Assembly (NCBI GenBank): GCA_041398605.1 | Contig: JAWKUK010000015.1 | Location: 140,679 to 204,678 of the forward strand | DNA length: 64,000 bases | Source: JAWKUK01 sp041398605 | GTDB taxonomy: Bacteria > Planctomycetota > UBA1135 > GCA-002686595 | Direction of reading: 5' to 3' | In this document: positions 9,777 through 19,406 of the stretch, one piece after another | Layout: each line of letters opens with the position of its first letter | Position numbering within the stretch: position 1 is the stretch's first letter | Position numbers and translations under genes: made by a program | Notes under the pieces: generated by a model | Databases searched by the model: none | The model's input: only the letters and a program-made list of their open reading frames with translations | What the model was told of the DNA's origin: nothing

Positions 9777-12700
9777 CGCGTCACCTCCACGTCGATCATC
9801 TCGCGCTGCGCCTCGTCGATCTCACGCGACAGCGCCCGGAACGCCGCATAGCGTCCCACGGGCACACGGTGCGTGCGCAGCTCGAAGCGCTCGCGCACGA
9901 CCACGCGCGCGCCGCCGTCCGCGCTCTGGACCTCGACCGTGCGCTCGAAGCCGAGGTCCTCGTTGCCGAGCGAGCGCGCGGCCGGCAGCGACCGCGCGCG
10001 CGCGCCGCTCGGCAGCTCGTAGACGATCTCGCGCTCACTCATCCACGGGACATCCAAGAGCAGGTCCGTCGTCCGCTCGCTCTCGCTCGCCAAGGACGAC
10101 AAGAGCCGCATGGGATCGAACGTCGTCGGGAGCTCGAGCCCGCCCGGCGCCTCGCGACCGACGCGTTCGACGCCCGCGCTCAAGGTGACCTCGACGGGCT
10201 GCGTGAGGTCCTCGTACTCTGCATGCTTCGCCGTCGGCTCACCGACCAGGGCGCCGAACCGCTCCGTCAGGACACGCTCGACCGCGTCTTTGCGCGCCTC
10301 GTCCGTACCGGTGAACGTGTGGCGTTCACGCGGATCGAAGCGGCCGCTCGGCGCGCGCCACAGCGTGACCTGCGGCGCCCCGTCCTGGCGCAGGTCGACG
10401 ACCGTGCGCTCGCGCATGACGTTGTCCGTGACCGCCGGGAACGGGATGCGCACGGTCTCGACGCCGTCGTCGCGCACGATGACGACCCGCGCGCCGCGGT
10501 CGGAGTCGGGCAGCACCTCCAGCGGGTGCAGCCGCGCCGTGCCGTCGAGGAACATCTCGGAGAGGCCCACCTGCGCTGGGATGTAGGCGATGCAGTGATT
10601 GAAGTGCGCGATCAACGCGGCAGCGTGGTCCTCTTCGAAGCGGCGCCCCTCGGAGCGAATGATGACGGGCCAAGCCTCGATACCGACGACGCTCAACAGC
10701 GCGCGCATCAGGATCGCCTTGTCCTTGCAGTCGCCGAAGCGGCGGCTGAAGATGACGGGGGCGCTATAGGGGCGATAGCTATTGATGCCGAACTCCCACG
10801 CGTTGTACCGGATATCCGTCACGACGAAGTCGTAGACGGCGCGCAGGCGCTCCAGAGGGGTCGCGCAATCGGCCGTGAGCTCGGCGACCTTCTCGCGCAT
10901 CTCCGGGCTCACCGCGAGCTCCTCGCGGATGAGGCTCCACCACCAGCGGCCGAACTCATCCCAGCTCGCGTAGGTGCTCGCTTGAACGCGCGGCAGCCAC
11001 TCTGCCGTCGGCGGCTCCAGCGGCTCGGCGCGCCGCGGGACGATGGGCGCGCTGCTCCACGTGTATTGCACGCTCCCGTCTGCGAGCGAACGCTCGGTCG
11101 CGGCGACGTCCCGGGTCCCGCTCACCTCGCCGGCGAGGTGAAAGGACAACGCGACGCCTGGGCGCGCGATCACGATCACCTGGCTCTCGCGCACTTCGAG
11201 GCGCGTGTCCGGAGTGAACGCGACATCGAGCCCAAAGTAGGTCCCGAAGATGGATGGCTGCAGGTCGTCGTGGCGCCACTCGAGGTCCACGACGTCCCCG
11301 GGCACGAGGGGCGGCAGGTCGAGGACAAACGAGCCGCGCGCGCCGGTGCGCCCCGTTCGCGCGCGCTCGACGACGCCGTCGGCGTGCCGCACGTCGGCGG
11401 TCAGGACTCGGATTTCGTCCATCCCAGGGAACGCGCGAAACGCGCGCCGGTCGAGCTCTTTGGCGCCGGCCTCGGTCAGCACGCGCTCGACGACGCGCTG
11501 GTAGCGCTGCGCCGTGCCATCGGGCGCGACCTCGACGACGGTGCGCGTCAACAGGACCTCGCGCGGCGCGGTCGGGTCCTGGATCGGCGCGTCGTTCGCG
11601 CGGCGCGCGAGCAGCGCTTCGAGCGGCTCCTGATACCGCGTGTGAAACTGCGCCTCCGCGCGATCGGCTAAGGCGTCACCCGTCGTGTCCTGCCGGAGAT
11701 ACTCCAACAGCCGCTGCTCGTCCGCGTTGGAGCGGTCGAGCTCGGCCGCGCGCTCCAAGGCGCTGCGCGCTGCGGCGCGGTCGCCGCGCGCGAGCAACGT
11801 CCTAGCGCGTCCGCTGTGCAGCTCCGGCGCCTCCGGGCAGAGCTCGATGGCCTCGTCCAGGAGCGCCAACGCGGCCTCGTAGCCTCCGAGCGCGGTCAGC
11901 TTCGTCGCGCCTAGGAGCCGCGACTCGACGTCCCAAGGGTCGCGGGCGAGGTCCTGGGCCAGGACCGCGACGACCTCGCGGGGATCACGCGAGCTGCGCG
12001 CGAGGCGCTCGTCGAGCACGCGTTGGCGCTCGGCGACTGGGTCACCGTCGGCGAGCGCGACCGCGCGGAGCCGTCCACGCATGGGATGCTCCATGGGGAG
12101 CCCGAGGCTCAGCGCATGGCACGCGACGGGCCACTCCAGCAGCCCCGGGTCCGCGAGCAGGCGCTCGCGCTCGAGGTCAGCGAGCCCGTCCTGCCCGAGC
12201 GCGGTGAGGAGCTCGATGCGCTCGCGGCGGCACAGCACGGACGTCGGTACGACGGCGAGCGCGCGGTCGATCAGCTCCAACGCCCGCGCGGTGAGCCCTT
12301 GGCCGCTCCGGGCGTGGTCCGCGTAGGAGCGCATGAAGAGCGGGCGGTCACCAAAGCGCGTGCACGCCGCGCGCAGCGCTTGCAGCCAGGGATTGATGTC
12401 CTCCTCGACCTGCAAGGCCCCAGAGACCCGCGCGGTCATGAGGTCGACGACGGTGGCCGACAAGAGCGCGCTCGGGTCCGCGTGCTTGGTGCGAGGGTCG
12501 TTGACCCGCGCAGGGTCCTCGATCGAAGCCAGCGCCGCGGTGAGCGCGGCGACGGCCTCGCGTGCGCCGGGGCGCTCCTTGCGCGGCGTCGGACGGGCGT
12601 CCGACAGGAGCAGCGCCGAGGCGACGAGCGCCTCGACGTCCGTCTGTCCAGCGTAGAAGGCGACCGCACCAGGGCGCGCCACCGTGGGCGGCGAGACGCC

Positions 12701-13636
12701 GCCGTCACCGAGCAGAGCGAGCGCCCGCGGCGCGGCACCCTCCGGCGGCGTGGCCGAAGACCGCAAGGAGAGCGGAGCGCCCGTCGCGGGGTCGACGAGC
12801 CGCGCGCAGAACGCGAGCGCGCCGTCCTGGGCCCCGACTTTGAGCGCGAGCTCGTTCCACCCGGCGCTGAGCGCGAGGGGCACACAGTGGGCGTCGGGCC
12901 CGAACTCGTGCTCGCCTAGGGCCCGCAAGCACAGCGCGCCGTTCCACCAAGCCACGACCTCCTCGGAGGCGCCGAGCAGCAGCAGCGCCTCACTGGGAGC
13001 GTCTGAGTAGATCCAGGTCCGCGCGACGACACACGCTTGCTGCTCCGGGTGGATGAGGCGGCCGAGATACGCGACGCCGTCTGGGCCGAGCGGCGGCGCG
13101 ACGCGCCAGGCGACCTCGCGCAGCTTGCCCTTGTAGCGCGCCAGCCCGGGCTCACGCTCGGCGCCCGTCGGGCGATCCATGCCGCGCCCGCGATCATTGT
13201 CGAAGGGCCCGACGAAGGACCACGCGCCGAGCGGGTCGAGGTCGCCGCCGCGCTGGGTCATCCACGCCAGCCGCGCGCGTACGGGGGCTTCACTTGGCGC
13301 GAGCTCGACCCCTGCGAACATCCGCGCGAACGTTTCACCGTGAGCAAACTCGTGGAGCGCGAGGTCCGCCAACACGAGCGCGACCTCGAGCCGCGCCGCG
13401 TGCAGCCGATCCGGTTGCTGGACCCGCGCTGCGAGCAAACGCTCTACCTCGCGCGCGAGCTCCGGCAGCTCGTCATCGACCCACAATCGGATCAATGCAT
13501 CGACCGGCGCTGCACCCTCGGCGCCAGTCGGACCCGCGGCCGCGAGCTGGGGCGTCGTCGCCGCGCAAGTGCGCGCGACGCTCGCGCTCGCAGCGGGAAC
13601 AGCGAGCGCCACGAGCGTAAGGGTCGCGAGGTTCAT
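9773..13636 (-). CDS. Secreted DUF3857 / transglutaminase-like protein with TPR repeats
   Basis: 1287 residues from the ATG at 13636, which opens a signal peptide (MNLATLTLVALAVPAASASV). The ORF could extend to 13930, but that part is Arg/Pro-rich and would cross the divergent kinase gene. Middle: TPR repeats (YEAALALLDEAIELCPEAPE). Then comes a DUF3857 beta-domain (residues about 700-850). A transglutaminase-like core follows with the Cys in FGDCKDKAILMRALL (about residue 967), a His in HFNHCIAYIP and an Asp in MFLDGTARLHPL, so the triad looks intact. DUF3857 proteins with such a core are periplasmic or secreted in Bacteroidetes and Planctomycetes, and their substrates are unknown. It is followed by its coupled paralogue. 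Confidence 0.82.
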   Translation of the reverse strand: MNLATLTLVALAVPAASASVARTCAATTPQLAAAGPTGAEGAAPVDALIRLWVDDELPELAREVERLLAARVQQPDRLHAARLEVALVLADLALHEFAHGETFARMFAGVELAPSEAPVRARLAWMTQRGGDLDPLGAWSFVGPFDNDRGRGMDRPTGAEREPGLARYKGKLREVAWRVAPPLGPDGVAYLGRLIHPEQQACVVARTWIYSDAPSEALLLLGASEEVVAWWNGALCLRALGEHEFGPDAHCVPLALSAGWNELALKVGAQDGALAFCARLVDPATGAPLSLRSSATPPEGAAPRALALLGDGGVSPPTVARPGAVAFYAGQTDVEALVASALLLSDARPTPRKERPGAREAVAALTAALASIEDPARVNDPRTKHADPSALLSATVVDLMTARVSGALQVEEDINPWLQALRAACTRFGDRPLFMRSYADHARSGQGLTARALELIDRALAVVPTSVLCRRERIELLTALGQDGLADLERERLLADPGLLEWPVACHALSLGLPMEHPMRGRLRAVALADGDPVAERQRVLDERLARSSRDPREVVAVLAQDLARDPWDVESRLLGATKLTALGGYEAALALLDEAIELCPEAPELHSGRARTLLARGDRAAARSALERAAELDRSNADEQRLLEYLRQDTTGDALADRAEAQFHTRYQEPLEALLARRANDAPIQDPTAPREVLLTRTVVEVAPDGTAQRYQRVVERVLTEAGAKELDRRAFRAFPGMDEIRVLTADVRHADGVVERARTGRTGARGSFVLDLPPLVPGDVVDLEWRHDDLQPSIFGTYFGLDVAFTPDTRLEVRESQVIVIARPGVALSFHLAGEVSGTRDVAATERSLADGSVQYTWSSAPIVPRRAEPLEPPTAEWLPRVQASTYASWDEFGRWWWSLIREELAVSPEMREKVAELTADCATPLERLRAVYDFVVTDIRYNAWEFGINSYRPYSAPVIFSRRFGDCKDKAILMRALLSVVGIEAWPVIIRSEGRRFEEDHAAALIAHFNHCIAYIPAQVGLSEMFLDGTARLHPLEVLPDSDRGARVVIVRDDGVETVRIPFPAVTDNVMRERTVVDLRQDGAPQVTLWRAPSGRFDPRERHTFTGTDEARKDAVERVLTERFGALVGEPTAKHAEYEDLTQPVEVTLSAGVERVGREAPGGLELPTTFDPMRLLSSLASESERTTDLLLDVPWMSEREIVYELPSGARARSLPAARSLGNEDLGFERTVEVQSADGGARVVVRERFELRTHRVPVGRYAAFRALSREIDEAQREMIDVEVTR

Positions 13637-13741
13637 CGGGGGTCCGTGTGATTCAGATGCGGCGGATGGGAACGTAAGCAGGGTAGCCGCGAAGCCACTC
13701 GAGAGGTGCCGCCCACATGGGCGATCCATTAGGCTCTCCCC

Positions 13742-16700
13742 ATGGTCCGCCCAAGCTCGATAGCGCTCTGGAGGTCGGTCGTCGCCAGCGCATTGCTCGT
13801 CGGCGCGAGCGCGCTGGGGAGCGCCATGGACCCCAGCGGCGCGCGAACCGGCGACCCCGAGGCCACAGGGCCGGACGACGACGTGCTCGGGCTCCTGGAG
13901 AGCTGGCGCTGGCGCGCCTTCGATGCACAAGCGGGCCTCCCCGACTTGCGCGTGCGCGAGATCGAGGAGAGCGCCGACGGGACGCTATGGGTCGCGACGG
14001 ACGGAGGGCTGCACTGGTATGACAGCTACCGGTTCCACGACGCACTTGGCGCGCCCGCCAAAGCGCCGAGCTCATTGGCGGCGCTCCACGATGGGACCCT
14101 GGTGGCCAACTTCGCAGATGGCCCCTGGAGGGGCGACCGTGGCCGCTGGCAACGGATCGATCCGGCGGCGCTCAAGCGTGACCTCACGCACCCGGACGGC
14201 AGCATCATCCGCCGCGTTTGCGCGACGAGCGACGGCCAGTTGCAGGTCGAGGTCTCATGGCCCAACGGTGTCACACAGCTCTATTGCGGCGCCCCGGACC
14301 AGCTGCATGAGGTGCGCTTCGAAGGCAGCTTGAAGCAACGCCCGTCGACCTACATCGACCCTCACCGCGGCCAGTCGGATGTCGTTCGTGTCACCGGGGG
14401 ACTGCTGCGCACCGAGGACGCAGGTCGCATCTGGCCCGTCCCCGACGACTGGATCTTCAGCGCGCTGTTCCCCGACCCCGCGCACGGTGGCGCCATCGGC
14501 GCCATCGTGCTGCCTTGGGAAGCGCGCGGCATCTGGGAGTGCGGCCCAGACGGCTACCGTCGCGTGCCCGGGACGGACGGCGAAGCGCTCCTGACGATGG
14601 ACGTGGGCCCACGCGGCGAGGCGCTGATTCTGCTAGTTGGCGGCGCCTTCATCGCGCGCGGCGAGGACGGGCGCTGGCGCGCGCCGCTCCGCGCGCCCTT
14701 GGACCTGCGCGAGGCCTCGATCCTGCGCTTCAGTCGATCCGGAGACCTGCTCGTCGGCGGCCGCGACGGCCTGCGCTGGATGCAGCGCTCACGCTCTGCG
14801 TGGCGCGCATTGGCGGAGCCGCCCGCGCGCAGCGGGGCCTCATCGGTGCTGACCTTCCTGACGGCGCGCTCCGGTGAGATATGGATCGGGACATCAGCTG
14901 GACTCGAACGGCATCGACTCGACGGCTCGGTGGAGTTCTTCGGCGAGGCGCTTGGACAGCAGCTCCAGGACATCACGGCGCTCTGCGAGGACGGGGACGG
15001 CAAGCTGTGGTTCGGCAGCGGCTCGGGGAGCATTGGCGGGGCTTGGACCTTCGACGGCGCGCGCTTCGAGCAGCTCGTCGGGCCGGGCCTCCCTGTCGCG
15101 ATCCATCGCTTGAAGACGGATGAGTTCGGCCGGATCTGGCTCGCAGCGCTGCCGTGGTCCGGGGCGCCAGGTGGCCTTTGGATGAGCCATGGCGCGCCGC
15201 TGGAGCAGGTACCGATCTGCGCTGACGCCGACGACGACGCCAAGCTTCGGGTCTACGACCTCGAGCTCGCCCCTGACGGCACGCTGTACGTGGCGACGCA
15301 GATGGGGCTGATGCGTCGTCGACAGCACACCTGGGAGCAGATGATCCCGGAGGTCGTGCGTGTGGGCAGGCGGGTCACGCGCCTCGCCCCCGATGGGGAG
15401 GACGGCGTGTGGTTCGGTCACGGCGCCACTGCGGCAGGGCTTGGCCGGGTCGACTCAGAAGGTCGGGTGACTTACCTCGCGCCGCTCGATGGTCGCCGTG
15501 AGCCACGCACGCTCGACCTCGCACGTGATGACTTGGGCCGCGTCTGGGTCGGCGACGAAGACGGCTTGCAGATCATCGACGAGGGTGGACTGCGCAGGAT
15601 CGGTGGCCGCTCGCTGCCACTCCAGTGCATCGGGCTGGCGTCCGGTGAAGTGCTCGTCGGCACGCGCGGCCAGGGCGTGGCGGTCTATGCTCCGGACGGG
15701 ATGCAAGCCACCTCGGCACAGCTCGAGCTGACTGTGGACACCATCGATCGGCGAGCGATCGTCGCGCGCTGGACGCCTCGCATGCACTGGAACGAGCGCC
15801 CGTCCGCCCAGCTCCTGACGCGCTACAGGCTGGACGCGACGCCCTGGTCCCCGTGGTCCACGGCGCGCGAAGCCCGCATCTCGGACCTTGCCGCCGGGGA
15901 CCACCTGGTGTCCGTGGAGTTGCTCGATACACCGACCCGGAGCGGGCCGGTGCACGCGAGCCGCGCGATCACGATTCAGCCGTCGCTCTGGGCACGGCCG
16001 GCGTTGGTGCTGCCGGCGATCGCGCTCACCTTGACGCTCTTCGGGACCTTGACCTGGTCGACGCTGCGATGGCTGCGTGAAGCCCGCGCCCATCGCGAGG
16101 CGACTGCGCGGTTCACTCAATTCGCGGACCATGTGCGCGACGTCTTTTGGCTCGTCGACTGGCGCCTCGGTAAGGCGTTGTATGTGAACCCGGCATACGA
16201 GACCGTGGTCGGCGTCTCGGTCGCGTCCGCCTACGCCAATCCGACATTGTGGCGCAGCCGCATTCACCCGGCCGACCGCGACGCGGTCGTAAACGGGTAT
16301 CAGGCGGACATTGCGCAGAAGGGCGAATGGAGCGCAGAGTTCCGCTTCCTGAGGCCTGACGGTGGTGTGAGCTGGGTGCACGCCCGTGCGTTCGCAATCC
16401 GTGACGCAGACGGCACGATCGCGCGCGTCGCGGGCATCGCCGAAGAGATCTCGGAGCGGCGCGATGCCGAGGTCCGCCAGCAGCGGCTCTCGCTCGAGCT
16501 CGACCACCGCGTCAAGAACATCCTGGCTCAAGTCGCCGCGATCGCGGAACAGACGCTCGCGCGCGCTTCGGACCTGAGCACGTTCTCGACCTCGTTCCTG
16601 GGGCGAATTCGATCCATGGCGCGGACGCATGAAGCGCTGGCGGCGAGTCGCTGGGCAGGCGTGCCGCTGCGCGAGGTCATCGAGACTTCGCTCGGGCCGG

Positions 16701-17104
16701 CGATGCTGGGCGGACGCTGCTCCCTCTCCGGTCCCGAGATCGTGCTGACGCCGCGCGCTTCGACCTCCCTAGGGCTCGCGTTGCACGAGCTTGGGACCAA
16801 CGCCGCGAAGTACGGCGCGTTGCGCGGTGCGCGGGGCGAAGTGCACCTGAGCTGGTGGGTCACGGAGCTCGACGACCTCGCGCTCGAATGGCGAGAGACA
16901 GGCGCGGAGCCGGTCCTAGTGCCTCACAGCCCGGGGCTCGGGTTGACCTTGGTCCGCGGCCTGATCGAGCACGACCTCGGGGGCGTCGTAGACGTCTCGT
17001 TCGACACGGCAGGGCTCAAATGCCTCGTGACCGTGCCGCACGCTCTCGAGCGCGAGGTGCGCGGCCCCATCGCCGACGAGGTGCGCGAGCGCGCCGCGAC
17101 ATGA
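13742..17104 (+). CDS. Hybrid-type sensor: periplasmic beta-propeller, PAS, HWE/HisKA_2 histidine kinase
   Basis: 1120 residues. A signal/anchor segment (LWRSVVASALLVGASALGSA) is followed by about 650 residues of two-component-regulator propeller repeats (repeated short blades such as DGTLWVATDGGLHWYD, GEIWIGTSAGLERH, GKLWFGSGSG). A Y_Y_Y domain (RYRLDATPWSPWS) precedes one transmembrane helix near residue 755. A PAS/PAC domain (about 790-910) leads to a HWE/HisKA_2 dimerisation motif LELDHRVKNILAQV with the phospho-His near residue 920. The ATPase N-box ALHELGTNAAKYGAL and GLGLTLVRGLIEHDLGG complete the kinase. No receiver domain is fused and no response regulator gene is nearby. The propeller probably senses a ligand outside the inner membrane; by analogy with hybrid two-component systems this could be a saccharide, which is inference only. 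Confidence 0.9.
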   Translation: MVRPSSIALWRSVVASALLVGASALGSAMDPSGARTGDPEATGPDDDVLGLLESWRWRAFDAQAGLPDLRVREIEESADGTLWVATDGGLHWYDSYRFHDALGAPAKAPSSLAALHDGTLVANFADGPWRGDRGRWQRIDPAALKRDLTHPDGSIIRRVCATSDGQLQVEVSWPNGVTQLYCGAPDQLHEVRFEGSLKQRPSTYIDPHRGQSDVVRVTGGLLRTEDAGRIWPVPDDWIFSALFPDPAHGGAIGAIVLPWEARGIWECGPDGYRRVPGTDGEALLTMDVGPRGEALILLVGGAFIARGEDGRWRAPLRAPLDLREASILRFSRSGDLLVGGRDGLRWMQRSRSAWRALAEPPARSGASSVLTFLTARSGEIWIGTSAGLERHRLDGSVEFFGEALGQQLQDITALCEDGDGKLWFGSGSGSIGGAWTFDGARFEQLVGPGLPVAIHRLKTDEFGRIWLAALPWSGAPGGLWMSHGAPLEQVPICADADDDAKLRVYDLELAPDGTLYVATQMGLMRRRQHTWEQMIPEVVRVGRRVTRLAPDGEDGVWFGHGATAAGLGRVDSEGRVTYLAPLDGRREPRTLDLARDDLGRVWVGDEDGLQIIDEGGLRRIGGRSLPLQCIGLASGEVLVGTRGQGVAVYAPDGMQATSAQLELTVDTIDRRAIVARWTPRMHWNERPSAQLLTRYRLDATPWSPWSTAREARISDLAAGDHLVSVELLDTPTRSGPVHASRAITIQPSLWARPALVLPAIALTLTLFGTLTWSTLRWLREARAHREATARFTQFADHVRDVFWLVDWRLGKALYVNPAYETVVGVSVASAYANPTLWRSRIHPADRDAVVNGYQADIAQKGEWSAEFRFLRPDGGVSWVHARAFAIRDADGTIARVAGIAEEISERRDAEVRQQRLSLELDHRVKNILAQVAAIAEQTLARASDLSTFSTSFLGRIRSMARTHEALAASRWAGVPLREVIETSLGPAMLGGRCSLSGPEIVLTPRASTSLGLALHELGTNAAKYGALRGARGEVHLSWWVTELDDLALEWRETGAEPVLVPHSPGLGLTLVRGLIEHDLGGVVDVSFDTAGLKCLVTVPHALEREVRGPIADEVRERAAT

Positions 17105-17736
17105 CCGAGCGCTTCAAGACACTGAGCGAGCCGAGCGGGTTCGAGCCGCCGTCCATCAAGGGCTCGCGCTTCATCGCGCGGTTGTCGCCCGCGTCGGACG
17201 AGAGCGCCGCCAGAGCGTTCATCCAAGGCGTCGCGCTCGAGTTTGATGATGCGCGCCACGTGTGCTACGCCTGGCGGATCGGCCCCGATGGGCGGCAGAC
17301 TCGGGCGTACGACGCGGGCGAGCCCGGGAACTCCGCAGGGCGGCCGATCCTTGCTCAGCTCGAAGGGCACGAGGTGACCGACGTGGTCGCGGTCGTCGTC
17401 CGCTATTTCGGCGGGACGAAGCTGGGAGTAGGCGGGCTAATGCGCGCCTACGGCGGCGCCGCAGGTCAAGCGCTCGACCGGGCCAAGATCGTCGAGGTCG
17501 AGGTGCGGGAAGCCTTGGAGTGCCGACATGACTACCGCGCGTCTGGCGCGGTCCAGGCCGCGCTCGCGGCGTTCCAGCTCACGCCAGAGGGTGCCGCGTA
17601 CGATGCGAGCGTGCGCTTCATCGTGCACGTCCCGCGCGGGTCACGCGCGGCCTTTGAGAGCGCGTTCCGAGACGCGACGCATGGCGAGGGCACGCTCTGC
17701 GACCCGCGCGCCGAGCCGCCCGTGACCTCCGAATGA
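17101..17736 (+). CDS. yigZ: YigZ / IMPACT family protein
   Basis: 211 residues from the ATG at 17101, which overlaps the kinase stop (ATGA). The ORF continues upstream only as an antisense-like Arg-rich frame. The sequence has the UPF0029 signature: FIARLSPASDESAARAFIQG, AYDAGEPGNSAGRPIL and VVVRYFGGTKLGVGGLMRAYG. YigZ proteins are small cytosolic proteins related to eukaryotic IMPACT, which regulates Gcn2; the bacterial role is poorly defined. The 4-base overlap with a sensor kinase gene is unusual context and suggests co-translation, but no functional link can be drawn. Confidence 0.9.
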   Translation: MTERFKTLSEPSGFEPPSIKGSRFIARLSPASDESAARAFIQGVALEFDDARHVCYAWRIGPDGRQTRAYDAGEPGNSAGRPILAQLEGHEVTDVVAVVVRYFGGTKLGVGGLMRAYGGAAGQALDRAKIVEVEVREALECRHDYRASGAVQAALAAFQLTPEGAAYDASVRFIVHVPRGSRAAFESAFRDATHGEGTLCDPRAEPPVTSE

Positions 17737-17810
17737 GCAGAAGATGACCGAGGCACGAATTTGCTCGAGCTGAACCACGCGCTGCGTCACCGCAGCGGGC
17801 ATGACAGACT

Positions 17811-19406
17811 ATGACCCCCATGCAGCACGCACTCTCTCCCAGCAGACACCAGTGCTCGAGCCGCAATCGTCTGCGCGCGGTGGCCACATCGCTCGTGACA
17901 TTGGGCCTCCTCGGTGCGGTCGGGGCGGCGACTGGCGCGGCGCCGCTCGTGGGTGCTCCGCGCGCCTTCAACCTGCAGGACGGCGCCTTGGAGCGGATCA
18001 CCGGCGTCGTCGTACAGGAGCTGAGTCAGCTCGCCGAGTGGTGCGAAGCGCAGCGCCTGAACGCGTCGCGGCTCGCGGCATACGAGGCCGTGCTCGAATG
18101 GTCACCAGACGACAGCGACGCGCGCCGGATCCTCGGCTGGAAGCGCGACAAGTCGGGCGCTTGGGTGCGCTCACGCCCTGCGGCGACGGTCCGCGATCGC
18201 GGCGGCCTCGAGGCCGAACTGGCGGCGAGACGGAGCTCGATCGCCGGCCTGGCGCTCGCTGAGTGCGAGGGCCTCGAAGGGGCCGCCCGCGCGCAGCTGC
18301 TGCGCGCCCTGCGCGGTCGCCTGATCGCGATCGCGCCCGACTCCGATGAGGTGCGGGCCGCGCTAGGACAGGCGCGCCATCCGGATGGGGGCTGGGTCCG
18401 GGCAGACGCAGCGCGCGCGCTCGCAGCGGCCGGGTACAAGGAGCTGGTCGCCTCGCTCCGGGCCACGTCGCCCGAACCGGAGCGCCTGGAGGTGACCGCG
18501 CTCGACGCCGCCGCGCGCGACGCCTCCGTGAAGTGGCTCGGTGTCGCCCGCACGCCGGGGGCGTTGGTCGCAAGCTCCGTGTCCTTCGCCGAGGCCGCTG
18601 CGATCGCGAGCGCCGTCGACGTCGCGCCGCAGCTCGCCCGCTTGCTCTTGCCGCCTACGACCTCGTTTGCGGGCGCCAAGGGCCGCCCTCCTGTCGGTGA
18701 CGACGGCGGCGGACACCCAGGCTGGTGGTCGCAGCCGCGCTTCTATGTCGTCCAGTCCAACCGCGACCGCGACGCCCTCATCAGCGCCCTGGGCAAGGAC
18801 CTCGAACCAAAGAAGGCGGCGCTGCTGCGCGCGGTCAATACGGGGTACCTCGATCGCCAGAACTCGATCGGGGTCTGGTCCGCAGGCGCCGCGGACCGGG
18901 TCGAAGCCGCCGTGCGGCAGCGCGTCGGCCTCTATCTGCAGCGCGCTTTCGGTGTCACCGCGGAGCGAGGCTGGATCTGGGAAGGCATCGGGCTCCTCCT
19001 GTCCAGCTCGATCGTCGGCACGAAGAACCTCGTCTACGTCCGGCTCGAGGCGAGCGATCGCACGGTCGCGGGATCGAAGGGCAAGAAGTACGAGGCGAAC
19101 CTCTTCGGGCCGGGCGCGGACTGGCTCTTGATGGCGCGCGACCTCGCGCGGCTGCCGACGGCGCCTAAGCTCGGGATCTTGCTCGGCAAGGACGTCAACA
19201 AGATGAACAAGGAGGACTTGTTGATGGCGTTCGCGCTGGGCACCTGGCTCGTCGACGGCCACCCAGAGCTCGTCTCGCGGGTGCTGGGCCGGATCGGAGC
19301 GGGTCAGCCGCCCGTCGAGGTGCTGGAGGCCGAGTTCGGCATGCCGCTGCCGGAGCTCGAGCTGACGCTGCGCGAGTGGCTCGAGGACATGCGGCGCGCG
19401 CCGTGA
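17811..19406 (+). CDS. Secreted protein of unknown function
   Basis: 531 residues, not recognised. An N-terminal signal-peptide-like stretch (VATSLVTLGLLGAVGAATGA) is followed by a helical, TPR-like region (EAVLEWSPDDSDARRILGWK is typical of planctomycete proteins with repeated tetratricopeptide-like helices). A C-terminal part with ERGWIWEGIGLLLSSSIVG and LMAFALGTWLVDGHPELV resembles the general layout of planctomycete DUF1570-like peptidase-fold proteins, but no HExxH motif is visible, so no enzyme is assigned. ATG at 17811 or 17820 possible. Its last 103 bases overlap, antisense, the 3' end of the beta-lactamase-like gene. Confidence 0.75.
   Translation: MTPMQHALSPSRHQCSSRNRLRAVATSLVTLGLLGAVGAATGAAPLVGAPRAFNLQDGALERITGVVVQELSQLAEWCEAQRLNASRLAAYEAVLEWSPDDSDARRILGWKRDKSGAWVRSRPAATVRDRGGLEAELAARRSSIAGLALAECEGLEGAARAQLLRALRGRLIAIAPDSDEVRAALGQARHPDGGWVRADAARALAAAGYKELVASLRATSPEPERLEVTALDAAARDASVKWLGVARTPGALVASSVSFAEAAAIASAVDVAPQLARLLLPPTTSFAGAKGRPPVGDDGGGHPGWWSQPRFYVVQSNRDRDALISALGKDLEPKKAALLRAVNTGYLDRQNSIGVWSAGAADRVEAAVRQRVGLYLQRAFGVTAERGWIWEGIGLLLSSSIVGTKNLVYVRLEASDRTVAGSKGKKYEANLFGPGADWLLMARDLARLPTAPKLGILLGKDVNKMNKEDLLMAFALGTWLVDGHPELVSRVLGRIGAGQPPVEVLEAEFGMPLPELELTLREWLEDMRRAP

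Noticed and set aside
9758..11671. 637-residue plus-strand ORF
   Set aside because: Antisense shadow of the transglutaminase-like gene with no recognisable family.
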